A DNA stretch of 64,000 bases, taken from positions 310,001-374,000 of the forward strand of contig NZ_JAINRD010000006.1 of NCBI RefSeq assembly GCF_020400605.1. The letters are read 5' to 3'. The notes under the pieces are model-generated. The model saw nothing but the letters and a program-made list of their open reading frames with translations, had not been told where the DNA came from and ran no database searches. The first letter of the stretch is position 1. Each line of letters opens with the position of its first letter. Shown one piece after another: positions 1 through 7,716 of this stretch. This DNA is from Streptomyces aculeolatus. Lineage in GTDB: Bacteria; Actinomycetota; Actinomycetes; Streptomycetales; Streptomycetaceae. Both the position numbers and the translations under genes were made by a program.

Positions 1-25
1 GGCACGGTGCCGAAGGACCGGCCCG

Positions 26-811
26 TCACGGCTGCCCGCCGCCGTTGGCGCTGTCGCCGCCGTCGGCCCACCAGCCGGTTTCGCTGTGCACCAGCCGGGG
101 CGCGGTGCCGTCGCCGTCCGGGGCGGCCCAGCGGACGGCGTTGGCGATGACGCGGCGTACGGCCGGGTGGTGGTAGACCGGGTAGTCCTGGTCGCCGGGG
201 CTGAAGTAGAAGATCCTGCCGTGCCCGCGCCGGAACGTGCAGCCGCTGCGGAAGACCTCGCCGCCGCTGAACGAACTGAGGAAGACCAGCTCGTCGGGGA
301 CGGGGATGTCGAAGAACTCCCCGTACATCTCCTGCTGTTCGATGACGATCGGGTGCGGCACCCCGGCGGCGATGGGGTGCGCGGGGTCGACCGTCCAGAC
401 CAGCTCGCGGTCGTCCGCGGCGCGCCAGCGCAGGGTGCAGGTGGTGCCCATGAGCTTGGTGAAGATCTTCGACCAGTGCGCGGAGTGCAGCACGATCAGG
501 CCCATCCCGGCGAGCACCCGCCGGTGCACCCGTTTGACGACCTCGTCGGAGACCTCCCGGTGGGCCAGGTGCCCCCACCAGGTCAGCACGTCCGTCTCCG
601 CGAGCACCTCCTCGGTGAGCCCGTGCTCGGGTTCCGCCAGCGTCGCCGTACGCAGCCGGGCCCCCTCGCCCAGGTGCTCCGCGATCCCCTGGGCGATGGC
701 ACCGTGCATGCCGTCCGGATACCGCTCGGCGACCTCGGGATCGCGCTGCTCGTGGAGTCCTTCGCCCCAGACCGTCACGCGCAGGGCGGCCGGTGGCTTC
801 GGCGACGACAT
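26..811 (-). CDS. ThuA-domain protein (trehalose-utilisation family)
   Basis: A 261-residue cytoplasmic protein with no signal peptide. It reads as a single ThuA domain, a class I glutamine-amidotransferase-like fold. Recognisable stretches are the N-terminal [17 protein letters not shown], the central [26 protein letters not shown], and the C-terminal [19 protein letters not shown]. ThuA proteins are tied to disaccharide utilisation and 3-keto-sugar metabolism in other bacteria, but the reaction is unsettled. The gene is divergent from the LacI regulator at 1035, and the shared intergenic region holds a LacI-type half-operator at 845-853. With the ThuA gene at 2241 and the ThuA domain of the 3025 gene, it makes three ThuA domains in 6.7 kb. 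Family assignment is firm; substrate unknown. Confidence 0.9.
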   Translation of the reverse strand: MSSPKPPAALRVTVWGEGLHEQRDPEVAERYPDGMHGAIAQGIAEHLGEGARLRTATLAEPEHGLTEEVLAETDVLTWWGHLAHREVSDEVVKRVHRRVLAGMGLIVLHSAHWSKIFTKLMGTTCTLRWRAADDRELVWTVDPAHPIAAGVPHPIVIEQQEMYGEFFDIPVPDELVFLSSFSGGEVFRSGCTFRRGHGRIFYFSPGDQDYPVYHHPAVRRVIANAVRWAAPDGDGTAPRLVHSETGWWADGGDSANGGGQP

Positions 812-844
812 GGCATCTCCCTTGTGCCGGAAAAAACACGCAGA

Positions 845-853
845 AAACTTTCG
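845..853. promoter_or_regulatory. candidate LacI-family operator (AAACTTTCG)
   Basis: The string AAACTTTCG lies in the divergent region between the ThuA gene (start 811) and the LacI gene (start 1035). It matches nine of eleven positions of the CGAAACTTTCG-type operators that I recall for several Streptomyces LacI regulators. A second nine-base match, CGAAACTTT, is at 2203-2211 before the next ThuA gene. Two related sites flanking the regulator argue for function, but binding is inferred. Confidence 0.45.
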
Positions 854-1034
854 AAGCGAAGTAACGGAAGCTAGGGCGCCCGCGGGGAACCGTCAAGATC
901 CGCGGCAGACGGCGTGCCGTAGCCGGAGCCAGGGGAATCGAGTACCGTGCGGGCGACGCGGCGGGCGATGAGAAAGCTCTGCGCCGCGCACTACAATGCT
1001 CCGAAATAATTGTCGGTAGGGCAGAGAGCGGATC

Positions 1035-2066
1035 GTGACACGTACCGGGATGCCGCGACCCACACTCGCGCAGATCGCCGAGACGGCGGGCGTGTCGATC
1101 TCCACCGTCTCCAAGGTCCTCAACGGCCGCGACGACGTCTCGCGGGACACCCGCGCCAAGGTCGACTCCGCCCTGCGCGAGCACCGGTACCGGCGGCGCG
1201 GCGCGGCGCTGCACGACCCCGCCGTCCGCTCCGTCGACCTCGTGATGAACGGCCTCGACGGGTCCTGGCCGGCGAGCGTCGCGAGCGGTCTCGAGGCGGC
1301 CGCGTACGAGGCCGGCGTGCACGTCGTGATCTCCGTGGCCCGCCAGGGCGCCTCCGCGAACAACCATTCGTCGCAGGACTGGGTGGACCGCGTGCTGGAG
1401 CGCGACAGCGCGGGCGTGGTGCTCGGCCTCATCGAGCCCGCCGCCGACCAGCTCGCCCGCCTGCGGGAGGCGCAGGTCCCCATCGTCGTCATCGACCCGC
1501 TCAGCGACCCGCCGCCCGACGTGGTCTCCGTGGGCACCACCAACTGGGCCGGCGCCTACGAGGCCACCACCCACCTGCTCGACCGCGGCCACCGGCGCAT
1601 CGCCCTGGTGACCGGCCCGCCGCACCACCTCTACGCCCGCGCGCGCACCGCCGGCTACCGCTCCGCGATGGCCGCGGCCGGCGCCGAGGTGCCGCCCGGG
1701 CTGGTCAGGCACGGGACGTACGACCGCGCCAGCGGCGTGGAGCAGGTGCGCGCGCTCTTCGCGGCGCCGGAGCCGCCGACGGCGCTGTTCATCTGCTCCG
1801 ACCACATGGCCATCGGCGGGTACGAGGCACTGGCCGGGGCCGGGCTGCGCGTGCCCGAGGACGTCAGCATCGTCGGCTTCGACGACCTCCCCGAGGCGCG
1901 CTGGGTCTCCCCGGCGCTGACGACGGTGCGCCAGCCGCTCAAGGACATGGGCGGCAGCGCGCTGCGCACGCTGCTGCGGCTGATGAACGGCGACGAGCCG
2001 GAGAGCCCGCGCGTCGAGCTGGCGACGACCCTGGTCGTACGCGGCAGCACCGCCGCCCGCGACTGA
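1035..2066 (+). CDS. LacI-family transcriptional regulator
   Basis: A 343-residue regulator of usual LacI length. The N-terminal helix-turn-helix is at about residues 10-35 (IAETAGVSISTVSKVLNGR), followed by the hinge and a periplasmic-binding-protein-like sugar-sensing domain. The conserved PTALFICSDHMAIGGYEAL and the later VSIVGFDDLPEARWVSPALTTVRQP are typical of the family. The GTG start at 1035 is preceded by a weak GAGAG; an in-frame ATG at 1050 is an alternative. Its position between ThuA genes and ahead of the secreted sugar dehydrogenase suggests it represses this carbohydrate cluster. The inducer is unknown. Confidence 0.92.
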   Translation: MTRTGMPRPTLAQIAETAGVSISTVSKVLNGRDDVSRDTRAKVDSALREHRYRRRGAALHDPAVRSVDLVMNGLDGSWPASVASGLEAAAYEAGVHVVISVARQGASANNHSSQDWVDRVLERDSAGVVLGLIEPAADQLARLREAQVPIVVIDPLSDPPPDVVSVGTTNWAGAYEATTHLLDRGHRRIALVTGPPHHLYARARTAGYRSAMAAAGAEVPPGLVRHGTYDRASGVEQVRALFAAPEPPTALFICSDHMAIGGYEALAGAGLRVPEDVSIVGFDDLPEARWVSPALTTVRQPLKDMGGSALRTLLRLMNGDEPESPRVELATTLVVRGSTAARD

Positions 2067-2067
2067 C

Positions 2068-2084
2068 CGGAGCGCACCGCTCCG
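2068..2084 (+). terminator. short hairpin after the LacI gene
   Basis: CGGAGCG and CGCTCCG form a perfect 7-bp stem around a 3-base loop, two bases after the LacI stop codon. There is no following T run, as is common in high-GC actinobacteria. It could terminate or attenuate transcription before the ThuA gene at 2241. Confidence 0.4.
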
Positions 2085-2202
2085 CCGCGGGCCGGCAGCG
2101 CGGCACCGCACCCGCTTTCGAAAAAGTCCCCGCGCGTCCGCGTCCGAAGCCTTGACGGTCGGCGTGCCCTCTTCCTATCGTCCCTGCGAGCGACAAGAGT
2201 TG

Positions 2203-2211
2203 CGAAACTTT
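2203..2211. promoter_or_regulatory. candidate LacI-family operator (CGAAACTTT)
   Basis: CGAAACTTT sits about 30 bases before the ATG of the ThuA gene at 2241 and is followed by a T-rich stretch. It shares its core with the site at 845-853. The same regulator may therefore control the downstream ThuA and sugar dehydrogenase genes. Binding is inferred. Confidence 0.45.
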
Positions 2212-2240
2212 TTTCTGGACTGTGGAGGGAGTGACGCCCC

Positions 2241-2900
2241 ATGGCCTCCGGACGGCGGCGGGCCCTGGTGGTGCGCGGCGGCTGCGCCGGCAACCGCCCC
2301 GTGCAGACGACGAACCTGTTCCTCCCGTTCCTCCGCGAGAACGGCTTCGAGATCCTCGTCGAGGACTCGCTGGAGGTCTACGAGGACGAGGACCTGCTGC
2401 ACGGGACGGACCTCATCCTCCAGTGCTGGGCCCGCGGCGACATCACCCGCGGCGAGAGCGCGGGGCTGCTCGCGGCGGTCCGGGCCGGAACCGGCTTCGC
2501 CGGCTGGCACAGGGGAGTCGTCGACGCCTTCCCGGAGGACCCCGACTACCAGTTGATGACGGGCGGGACGTTCGCCGGCAACCCCGCGGGCCCCGTACCG
2601 CTGCGCGCCCACCTGCGCGCCGAGCACGCCGACCACCCGGTCATCGCCGGACTCGGCGACTTCGCGGTGGACGGCGACGCGTGCTGGACGCTGACCGACC
2701 CCCTGAACGACGTGTTGGCCACCGTCACGTTCGACCCCGACGACACGCGGCAGCGGGCTGTGGCCGTGCCCGCGGTGTGGACCAGGACGTGGGGCAAGGG
2801 GCGCGTCTTCGTCTCCACCGTCGGCCGTGTCCCCGCCGACTTCGCCGACCCGCGCGTACGCACCCTCACGCGGCGCGGACTCCTCTGGGCGAGCCGCTGA
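2241..2900 (+). CDS. ThuA-like protein (second copy)
   Basis: A 219-residue cytoplasmic protein. It has a ThuA/GATase-like layout: N-terminal RRRALVVRGGCAGNRPVQTT, central DLLHGTDLILQCWARGDITRGESAGL, GFAGWHRGVVDAFPEDPDYQLM, and C-terminal TWGKGRVFVSTVGRV. The ATG at 2241 follows the purine-rich GGAGGGAGTGACGCCCC. It is shorter than the ThuA protein at 26-811 and clearly diverged, so it is not a recent duplicate. It precedes the large secreted ThuA-containing gene by 124 bases and may share its promoter. Role in sugar metabolism is inferred from family and context. Confidence 0.85.
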   Translation: MASGRRRALVVRGGCAGNRPVQTTNLFLPFLRENGFEILVEDSLEVYEDEDLLHGTDLILQCWARGDITRGESAGLLAAVRAGTGFAGWHRGVVDAFPEDPDYQLMTGGTFAGNPAGPVPLRAHLRAEHADHPVIAGLGDFAVDGDACWTLTDPLNDVLATVTFDPDDTRQRAVAVPAVWTRTWGKGRVFVSTVGRVPADFADPRVRTLTRRGLLWASR

Positions 2901-3024
2901 CGGCCCGCCGGGCCGCTGCCGCCGGGCCGGCACCCGTCCGCGCCGACGCCCCCGCGGGCGCGGCTGCCCTCCGACCGAGCACGACCTCGACACGTACATC
3001 CCCCACTCTCGTAGGAGAGAACAC

Positions 3025-6000
3025 GTGCACAAGAGACGACTGCACAGATTCCTCAGCCTGCTGACCGCCGGCCTCCTCGCCGGCCCGGCCGTCCTGCTGA
3101 GCACCGCCCCCGGGGCCGCCGCGGACGGGGCCCAGGCGGCGCCCGCCGCCGAGTTCCAGCAGGTGCCGCTGGCCAAGGGCGACGCCGAGACGGGCGAGCC
3201 GATGACCATGGCGATGCTCCCGGACGACTCGGTCCTGCACACCTCCCGCGACGGCACGGTGCGGCTGACCACCGCCAACGGCGACACGAGCGTGGCCGGC
3301 AAGCTCGACGTCTACAGCCACGACGAGGAGGGACTGCAAGGCGTCGGCGTCGACCCCGGGTTCGCGGACAACCGCTTCGTCTACCTCTACTACGCGCCGC
3401 CGCTCGACACCCCCGCGGGCGACGCGCCCGAGACGGGCACCGCCGCCGACTTCGCGCCGTTCGACGGCGTCAACCGGCTCTCCCGGTTCGTGCTGAAGGA
3501 CGACGGCACCCTCGACGCGGGCAGCGAGAAGAAGGTCCTCGACGTGCCCGCCTCCCGCGGCGTGTGCTGCCACGTCGGCGGCGACATCGACTTCGACGCC
3601 GAGGGCAACCTGTACCTGTCCACCGGCGACGACACCAACCCGTTCCAGTCCGAGGGCTACTCGCCGATCGACGAACGGGCCGACCGCAACCCGGCCTTCG
3701 ACGCCCAGCGCTCCTCGGCCAACACCAACGACCTGCGCGGCAAGATCCTCCGGGTCAAGGTCAACGCCGACGGCTCGTACGACATACCCGCCGGCAACCT
3801 CTTCGAGCCGGGCACCGAGAAGACCAGGCCCGAGATCTACGCCATGGGCTTCCGCAACCCGTTCCGCTTCAGCGTGGACAAGCCCACCGGCACCGTCTAC
3901 GTCGGCGACTACGGCCCCGACGCCGGCGCCGCGAACCCCGACCGCGGCCCGGCCGGCCAGGTCGAGTTCGCCCGCGTCACCGAGGCCGGGAACTACGGCT
4001 GGCCGTACTGCACCGGCGACAACGACGCCTACAAGGAGTACGACTTCGGCACCGGCACCTCCGGCGCCGCCTACGACTGCGCCGCCCCCGTCAACAACTC
4101 GCGGAACAACACCGGCCTGACCGAGCTGCCGCCCGCGCAGGCCGCGTGGATCCCGTACAACGGCGACTCCGTGCCCGAGTTCGGCAACGGCTCTGAGTCG
4201 CCCATGGGCGGCCCCGTCTACCGCGAGGCGGAGACGGACCCCGAGTCGGAGCTGAAGTTCCCCGCCGAGTGGGACGGCGACTTCTTCGCCGGCGAGTACG
4301 GCCGCAAGTGGATCAAGCGCATCGAGCAGGCCGACGACGGCACCGTGCAGTCCATCAACGACTTCCCCTGGACCGGCACCCAGGTGATGGACATGGACTT
4401 CGGCTCGGACGGCGCGCTGTACGTCCTGGACTACGGCACCTCGCCCGACACGCGCGCGCTGTACCGCATCGAGAACGTCACCGGCGGCCGGTCCCCGATC
4501 GCCGAGGCGTCGGCCGACGTGACCTCCGGGCAGGCGCCGCTGGAGGTGAAGTTCTCCTCCGAGGGCACCACCGACCCGGACAGCACGGACCTGACGTACG
4601 CCTGGGACTTCGGTGACGGCGCCACCTCCGACCAGCCCGACCCGGCGCACACGTACGCCGAGAACGGCACGTACGACGCGACCCTGACGGTCACCGACCC
4701 CGAGGGGCGCGACGGCACCGCCAACGTGCAGGTCGTCGTGGGCAACACCGCGCCCACGGTGAAGCTGGACCTGCCGGAGAACGGGCAGCTGTTCTCCTTC
4801 GGTGACAAGGTTCCCTTCAAGGTCACCGTCACCGACCCCGAGGACAGCGACATCGACTGCTCGAAGGTGAAGGTCACCTACGGTGTCGGGCACGACTCGC
4901 ACGCGCACCCCATCACCTCGGCCAACGGCTGCTCGGGCACGATCGACTCGCCCGCCGACGGTGAGCACGACCCGAACGCCAACCTCTTCGGCGACTTCAC
5001 CGCCACGTACACCGACGGCGGCGGCGGTGGCCAGGGCGCCCTGACCGGCACGGACAAGTCCGTTGCCCAGCCCCGGCACCGGCAGGCCGAGCACTTCACC
5101 GACTCCCAGGGCGTCAAGCTCTTCAACAAGACCCCGGCGCACGGCGGCAAGACGGTCGGCGACATCCACAACGGCGACTGGATCGCCTTCGAGCCGTACG
5201 TCCTGTCGAACGCCACCGAGTTCACCGCCCGCATCTCCTCCGCCGGCGCCGGCGGCACCCTGGAGGTCCGCGCCGGTGCCCCCGACGGCAAGCTCCTCGG
5301 CTCCGCCGAGGTGCCGGTGACCGGCGGCTGGGAGACCTTCCAGGACGTGAAGACGGAGCTGTCGGGAGGAGCCCCGAAGGGCACCACCAAGCTCTACCTC
5401 GTCTTCAAGGGCACGGACGGTCCGTTCCTCTTCGACGTCGACGACTTCACGTTCGCGACCGGCGACGTGGCGGAGGAGGACGAGAAGGTCCTCGTCTTCT
5501 CCAAGACCGCCGGCTTCCGGCACGACTCCATCCCCGAGGGCATCACCGCCATCGAGGAGCTGGGCGCCGAGAACGGCTTCGGCGTGGACGCCACCGAGGA
5601 CGGCGGCGCCTTCACCGCGGCGAACCTGGAGAAGTACGACGCGGTCGTCTTCCTCTCCACCACGGGCGACGTCCTGAACGCGGAGCAGCAGAAGGCGTTC
5701 GAGGACTACGTCGCCGACGGCGGCGGGTACGCCGGCGTCCACTCCGCGGCCGACAGCGAGTACGACTGGGAGTTCTACGGCGGCCTGGTGGGCGCGTACT
5801 TCGACGGCCACCCGGCGATCCAGGAGGCGACCGTCAAGGTCGAGGACCACAAGCACCCCGCGACCGAGCACCTGGAGAAGGAGTGGGTGCGTACCGACGA
5901 GTGGTACAACTACCGCACCAACCCGCGTGAGACGGCCCACGTCCTCGCCAGCCTGGACGAGTCCACCTACACCGGCGGCACCATGGACGGGGACCACCCC

Positions 6001-6702
6001 ATCGCCTGGTGCCAGGACTACGAGGGCGGCCGGGCCTTCTACACGGGCGGTGGCCACACCAAGGAGTCGTACACCGAGCCCGCCTTCCGCACCCACCTGC
6101 TCGGCGGCATCCAGTACGCCGCGGGCGCGGTCGAGGGCGACTGCGACGACGCGAAGCCCGGCTACTCGTCGATCTTCGACGGCACGTCCACCGAGGGCTG
6201 GAAGCAGACCGGGCCCGGCTCCTTCCGCGTCGAGGACGGCACGCTGGTCTCCGAGGGCGGCATGGGGCTGTTCTGGTACGAGGCCGAGGAGTTCGGCTCG
6301 TACTCGCTGAAGCTGGACTGGAAGATGGCCGGGGACGACAACTCCGGCGTCTTCGTCGGCTTCCCGCCGCCCGCCGACCCGGGGGCGGCCATCAACAACG
6401 GATACGAGGTCCAGATCGACGCCACCGACACCCCCGACAAGACGACCGGCTCGATCTACGGCTTCCAGGCGCCCGACACGGCGGCGCGGGACAAGGCGCT
6501 CAACCCGCCGGGGGAGTGGAACACGTATGAGATACGGGTCGAGGGCGAGCGGCTGCAGGTCTTCCTCAATGATGTGAAGATCAACGACTTCACCAACACC
6601 GACCCGGTCCGCAGCCTGACGGACGGGCATGTGGGGATCCAGAACCACGGTGGGGACGACGAGGTGTCGTTCCGGAACATCAAGGTGAAGGACCTGTCGT
6701 GA
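3025..6702 (+). CDS. secreted multidomain sugar dehydrogenase/PKD/CBM/ThuA/DUF1080 protein
   Basis: A 1225-residue secreted protein. The GTG at 3025 is chosen because it follows AGGAGAGAACAC and opens a clear signal peptide (about residues 1-34, ending near PGAAADG). Domains in order: a glucose/sorbosone-dehydrogenase beta-propeller, about 45-488 (QGVGVDPGFADNRFVYLYY, GFRNPFRFSVD); a PKD domain, about 500-570 (TYAWDFGDGATS); an Ig-like stretch; a CBM6-like domain, about 685-811 (VGDIHNGDWIAFEPY); a ThuA domain, about 820-1034 (VLVFSKTAGFRHDSI); and a C-terminal DUF1080/LamG-like domain, about 1046-1225 (SIFDGTSTEGWKQTGPGSF). It probably binds and oxidises or cleaves an extracellular carbohydrate. 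Cysteines around VCCHVGG suggest disulphides. Confidence 0.92.
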   Translation: MHKRRLHRFLSLLTAGLLAGPAVLLSTAPGAAADGAQAAPAAEFQQVPLAKGDAETGEPMTMAMLPDDSVLHTSRDGTVRLTTANGDTSVAGKLDVYSHDEEGLQGVGVDPGFADNRFVYLYYAPPLDTPAGDAPETGTAADFAPFDGVNRLSRFVLKDDGTLDAGSEKKVLDVPASRGVCCHVGGDIDFDAEGNLYLSTGDDTNPFQSEGYSPIDERADRNPAFDAQRSSANTNDLRGKILRVKVNADGSYDIPAGNLFEPGTEKTRPEIYAMGFRNPFRFSVDKPTGTVYVGDYGPDAGAANPDRGPAGQVEFARVTEAGNYGWPYCTGDNDAYKEYDFGTGTSGAAYDCAAPVNNSRNNTGLTELPPAQAAWIPYNGDSVPEFGNGSESPMGGPVYREAETDPESELKFPAEWDGDFFAGEYGRKWIKRIEQADDGTVQSINDFPWTGTQVMDMDFGSDGALYVLDYGTSPDTRALYRIENVTGGRSPIAEASADVTSGQAPLEVKFSSEGTTDPDSTDLTYAWDFGDGATSDQPDPAHTYAENGTYDATLTVTDPEGRDGTANVQVVVGNTAPTVKLDLPENGQLFSFGDKVPFKVTVTDPEDSDIDCSKVKVTYGVGHDSHAHPITSANGCSGTIDSPADGEHDPNANLFGDFTATYTDGGGGGQGALTGTDKSVAQPRHRQAEHFTDSQGVKLFNKTPAHGGKTVGDIHNGDWIAFEPYVLSNATEFTARISSAGAGGTLEVRAGAPDGKLLGSAEVPVTGGWETFQDVKTELSGGAPKGTTKLYLVFKGTDGPFLFDVDDFTFATGDVAEEDEKVLVFSKTAGFRHDSIPEGITAIEELGAENGFGVDATEDGGAFTAANLEKYDAVVFLSTTGDVLNAEQQKAFEDYVADGGGYAGVHSAADSEYDWEFYGGLVGAYFDGHPAIQEATVKVEDHKHPATEHLEKEWVRTDEWYNYRTNPRETAHVLASLDESTYTGGTMDGDHPIAWCQDYEGGRAFYTGGGHTKESYTEPAFRTHLLGGIQYAAGAVEGDCDDAKPGYSSIFDGTSTEGWKQTGPGSFRVEDGTLVSEGGMGLFWYEAEEFGSYSLKLDWKMAGDDNSGVFVGFPPPADPGAAINNGYEVQIDATDTPDKTTGSIYGFQAPDTAARDKALNPPGEWNTYEIRVEGERLQVFLNDVKINDFTNTDPVRSLTDGHVGIQNHGGDDEVSFRNIKVKDLS

Positions 6703-6760
6703 CCGTGACCGCCGTGGGCTGAGGGCGCTGGGACCTCCGTCCGCGGACGCACACCGCCCC

Positions 6761-6810
6761 CATGTCAACCACGGTTGACATGGGGGGAGGTGTCAACGTA
6801 GGTTGACGTC
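6761..6810 (+). promoter_or_regulatory. leaderless promoter with two palindromic operators
   Basis: Two copies of GTCAAC-N4-GTTGAC occur at 6764-6779 and 6792-6807. The first extends to a perfect palindrome with 10-base arms CATGTCAACC and GGTTGACATG (6761-6782). TTGACA at 6775-6780 and TAGGTT at 6799-6804, 18 bases apart, look like -35 and -10 boxes. The predicted transcription start would fall on the ATG at 6811, giving a leaderless mRNA. One palindrome covers the -35 box and the other the -10 box, the classic layout of a tightly repressed, probably autoregulated promoter. Confidence 0.7.
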
Positions 6811-7020
6811 ATGAGTGATGCGACCGAGCTTGCCGAGCGGGCCGGGGGCGCCGACCCCCGGGAAGGGCTCCGGGCCGTCGCCGCGCTGCGGCGGCTGCTG
6901 GAGCAACTGGAGGCCGTGCAGGTGCGCAGCGCGCGCCATCAGGGCTGGTCGTGGCAGGAGGTCGCGGCCGAACTGGGGGTCAGCCGGCAGGCGGTACACA
7001 AGAAGCACGGGAGGCGCTGA
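6811..7020 (+). CDS. small helix-turn-helix DNA-binding protein
   Basis: A 69-residue protein that is mostly a helix-turn-helix: helices around LRAVAALRRLLEQLEAVQVRSA, then WSWQEVAAELGVSRQAVHKKHG (about residues 45-66). It ends almost directly after the recognition helix, like other small HTH proteins paired with Clp-N proteins in Streptomyces. The ATG lies at the predicted transcription start, so translation is probably leaderless. Its stop codon overlaps the next start by one base (TGATG). It is the natural candidate to bind the twin palindromes at 6764-6807. That is inferred. Confidence 0.85.
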   Translation: MSDATELAERAGGADPREGLRAVAALRRLLEQLEAVQVRSARHQGWSWQEVAAELGVSRQAVHKKHGRR

Positions 7021-7574
7021 TGTTCGAACGGTTCACCGGGTCCGCCAGGGAGGTCGTCCGCGGTGCGGCGGCCCGTGCGGAACGGGGCGGCGAGTCCCAC
7101 GTCGCCGCCGAGCACCTGCTGCGGCAGCTCCTCGACGGATCCGGCACCCCCGGGGCCGTCGCGCTGGCCGCGGCCGGAGTCGACAGCGAGGAGCGGCGGG
7201 CCGGGGTGGTGCGAGGGCTGGACGAGGCGCGGCGGCGCGGCGGGCTGACGAAGTCCGAGACCGAGGCGCTGGCCGGCATCGGCATCGACGTCGCCGCGGT
7301 CGTCGACCGCGTCGAGTCCGCCCACGGCCCCGGGGCCCTCGCCCGGCGGCGGGCGTGGCGGCGGGGGCGTACCCGGTTCGACGCCGACGCCAAGGCCGTA
7401 CTGGAACGGTCCCTCAGGATCGCCCTGGGGCGCGGCGACAAGGCCATCGGCGACCAGCACATCCTGCTCGCCCTCGCCGCCGCACCCGGCATCCCGGCCG
7501 AGGTGCTGGCGGACCACGGCGCCACGTACGCCGCCATCGAGGCGGCACTGCCGGCGGTGCAGCGCGCCGGGTGA
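7020..7574 (+). CDS. Clp N-terminal-domain protein (no ATPase domain)
   Basis: A 184-residue protein with two Clp-N repeats. The first begins MFERFTGSAREVVRGAAARAERGGESHVAAEHLLRQLL and the second is near residues 105-180 (FDADAKAVLERSLRIALGRGDKAIGDQHILLALAA). Full-length ClpA/ClpC ATPases carry this domain before their AAA modules; here it stands alone. Stand-alone Clp-N proteins may act as adaptors or binding modules, but the role is unproven. The start at 7020 overlaps the HTH stop codon, so the two are translationally coupled. They probably form a small regulatory unit. Confidence 0.88.
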   Translation: MFERFTGSAREVVRGAAARAERGGESHVAAEHLLRQLLDGSGTPGAVALAAAGVDSEERRAGVVRGLDEARRRGGLTKSETEALAGIGIDVAAVVDRVESAHGPGALARRRAWRRGRTRFDADAKAVLERSLRIALGRGDKAIGDQHILLALAAAPGIPAEVLADHGATYAAIEAALPAVQRAG

Positions 7575-7716
7575 GACGGGCGGCGGGTGAGACGGGCGGC
7601 GGGGCGGGCCGCAGGGTCGCGGTCGCCGCCCCGCCGGGGTCAGTGGCCCGTAGGCGCGTCACAGGCCGTAGTGTCACGGGCCGTAGGCGTCACCGGCCCC
7701 TCCGCGTCACAGGCCC
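7571..7716. repeat. short tandem repeats between convergent genes
   Basis: GTGAGACGGGCGGCGG occurs twice head to tail at 7571-7602; the first copy contains the Clp-N stop codon. Further on, a degenerate GTCAC(A/G/C)GGCCGTAG unit repeats about four to five times between 7639 and 7716, running into the 3' end of the SDR gene. No good rho-independent terminator is visible. The repeats may come from replication slippage. Confidence 0.6.

Noticed and set aside
1001..1016. CCGA...TCGG arms before the LacI gene
   Set aside because: Only four bases each side with a poorly matched centre; too weak as an operator.
2866..6768. 1300-codon open frame on the minus strand
   Set aside because: It mirrors the plus-strand multidomain gene, has Val/Gly/Arg-rich shadow composition, and lacks motifs. 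The plus frame has signal peptide and domains.
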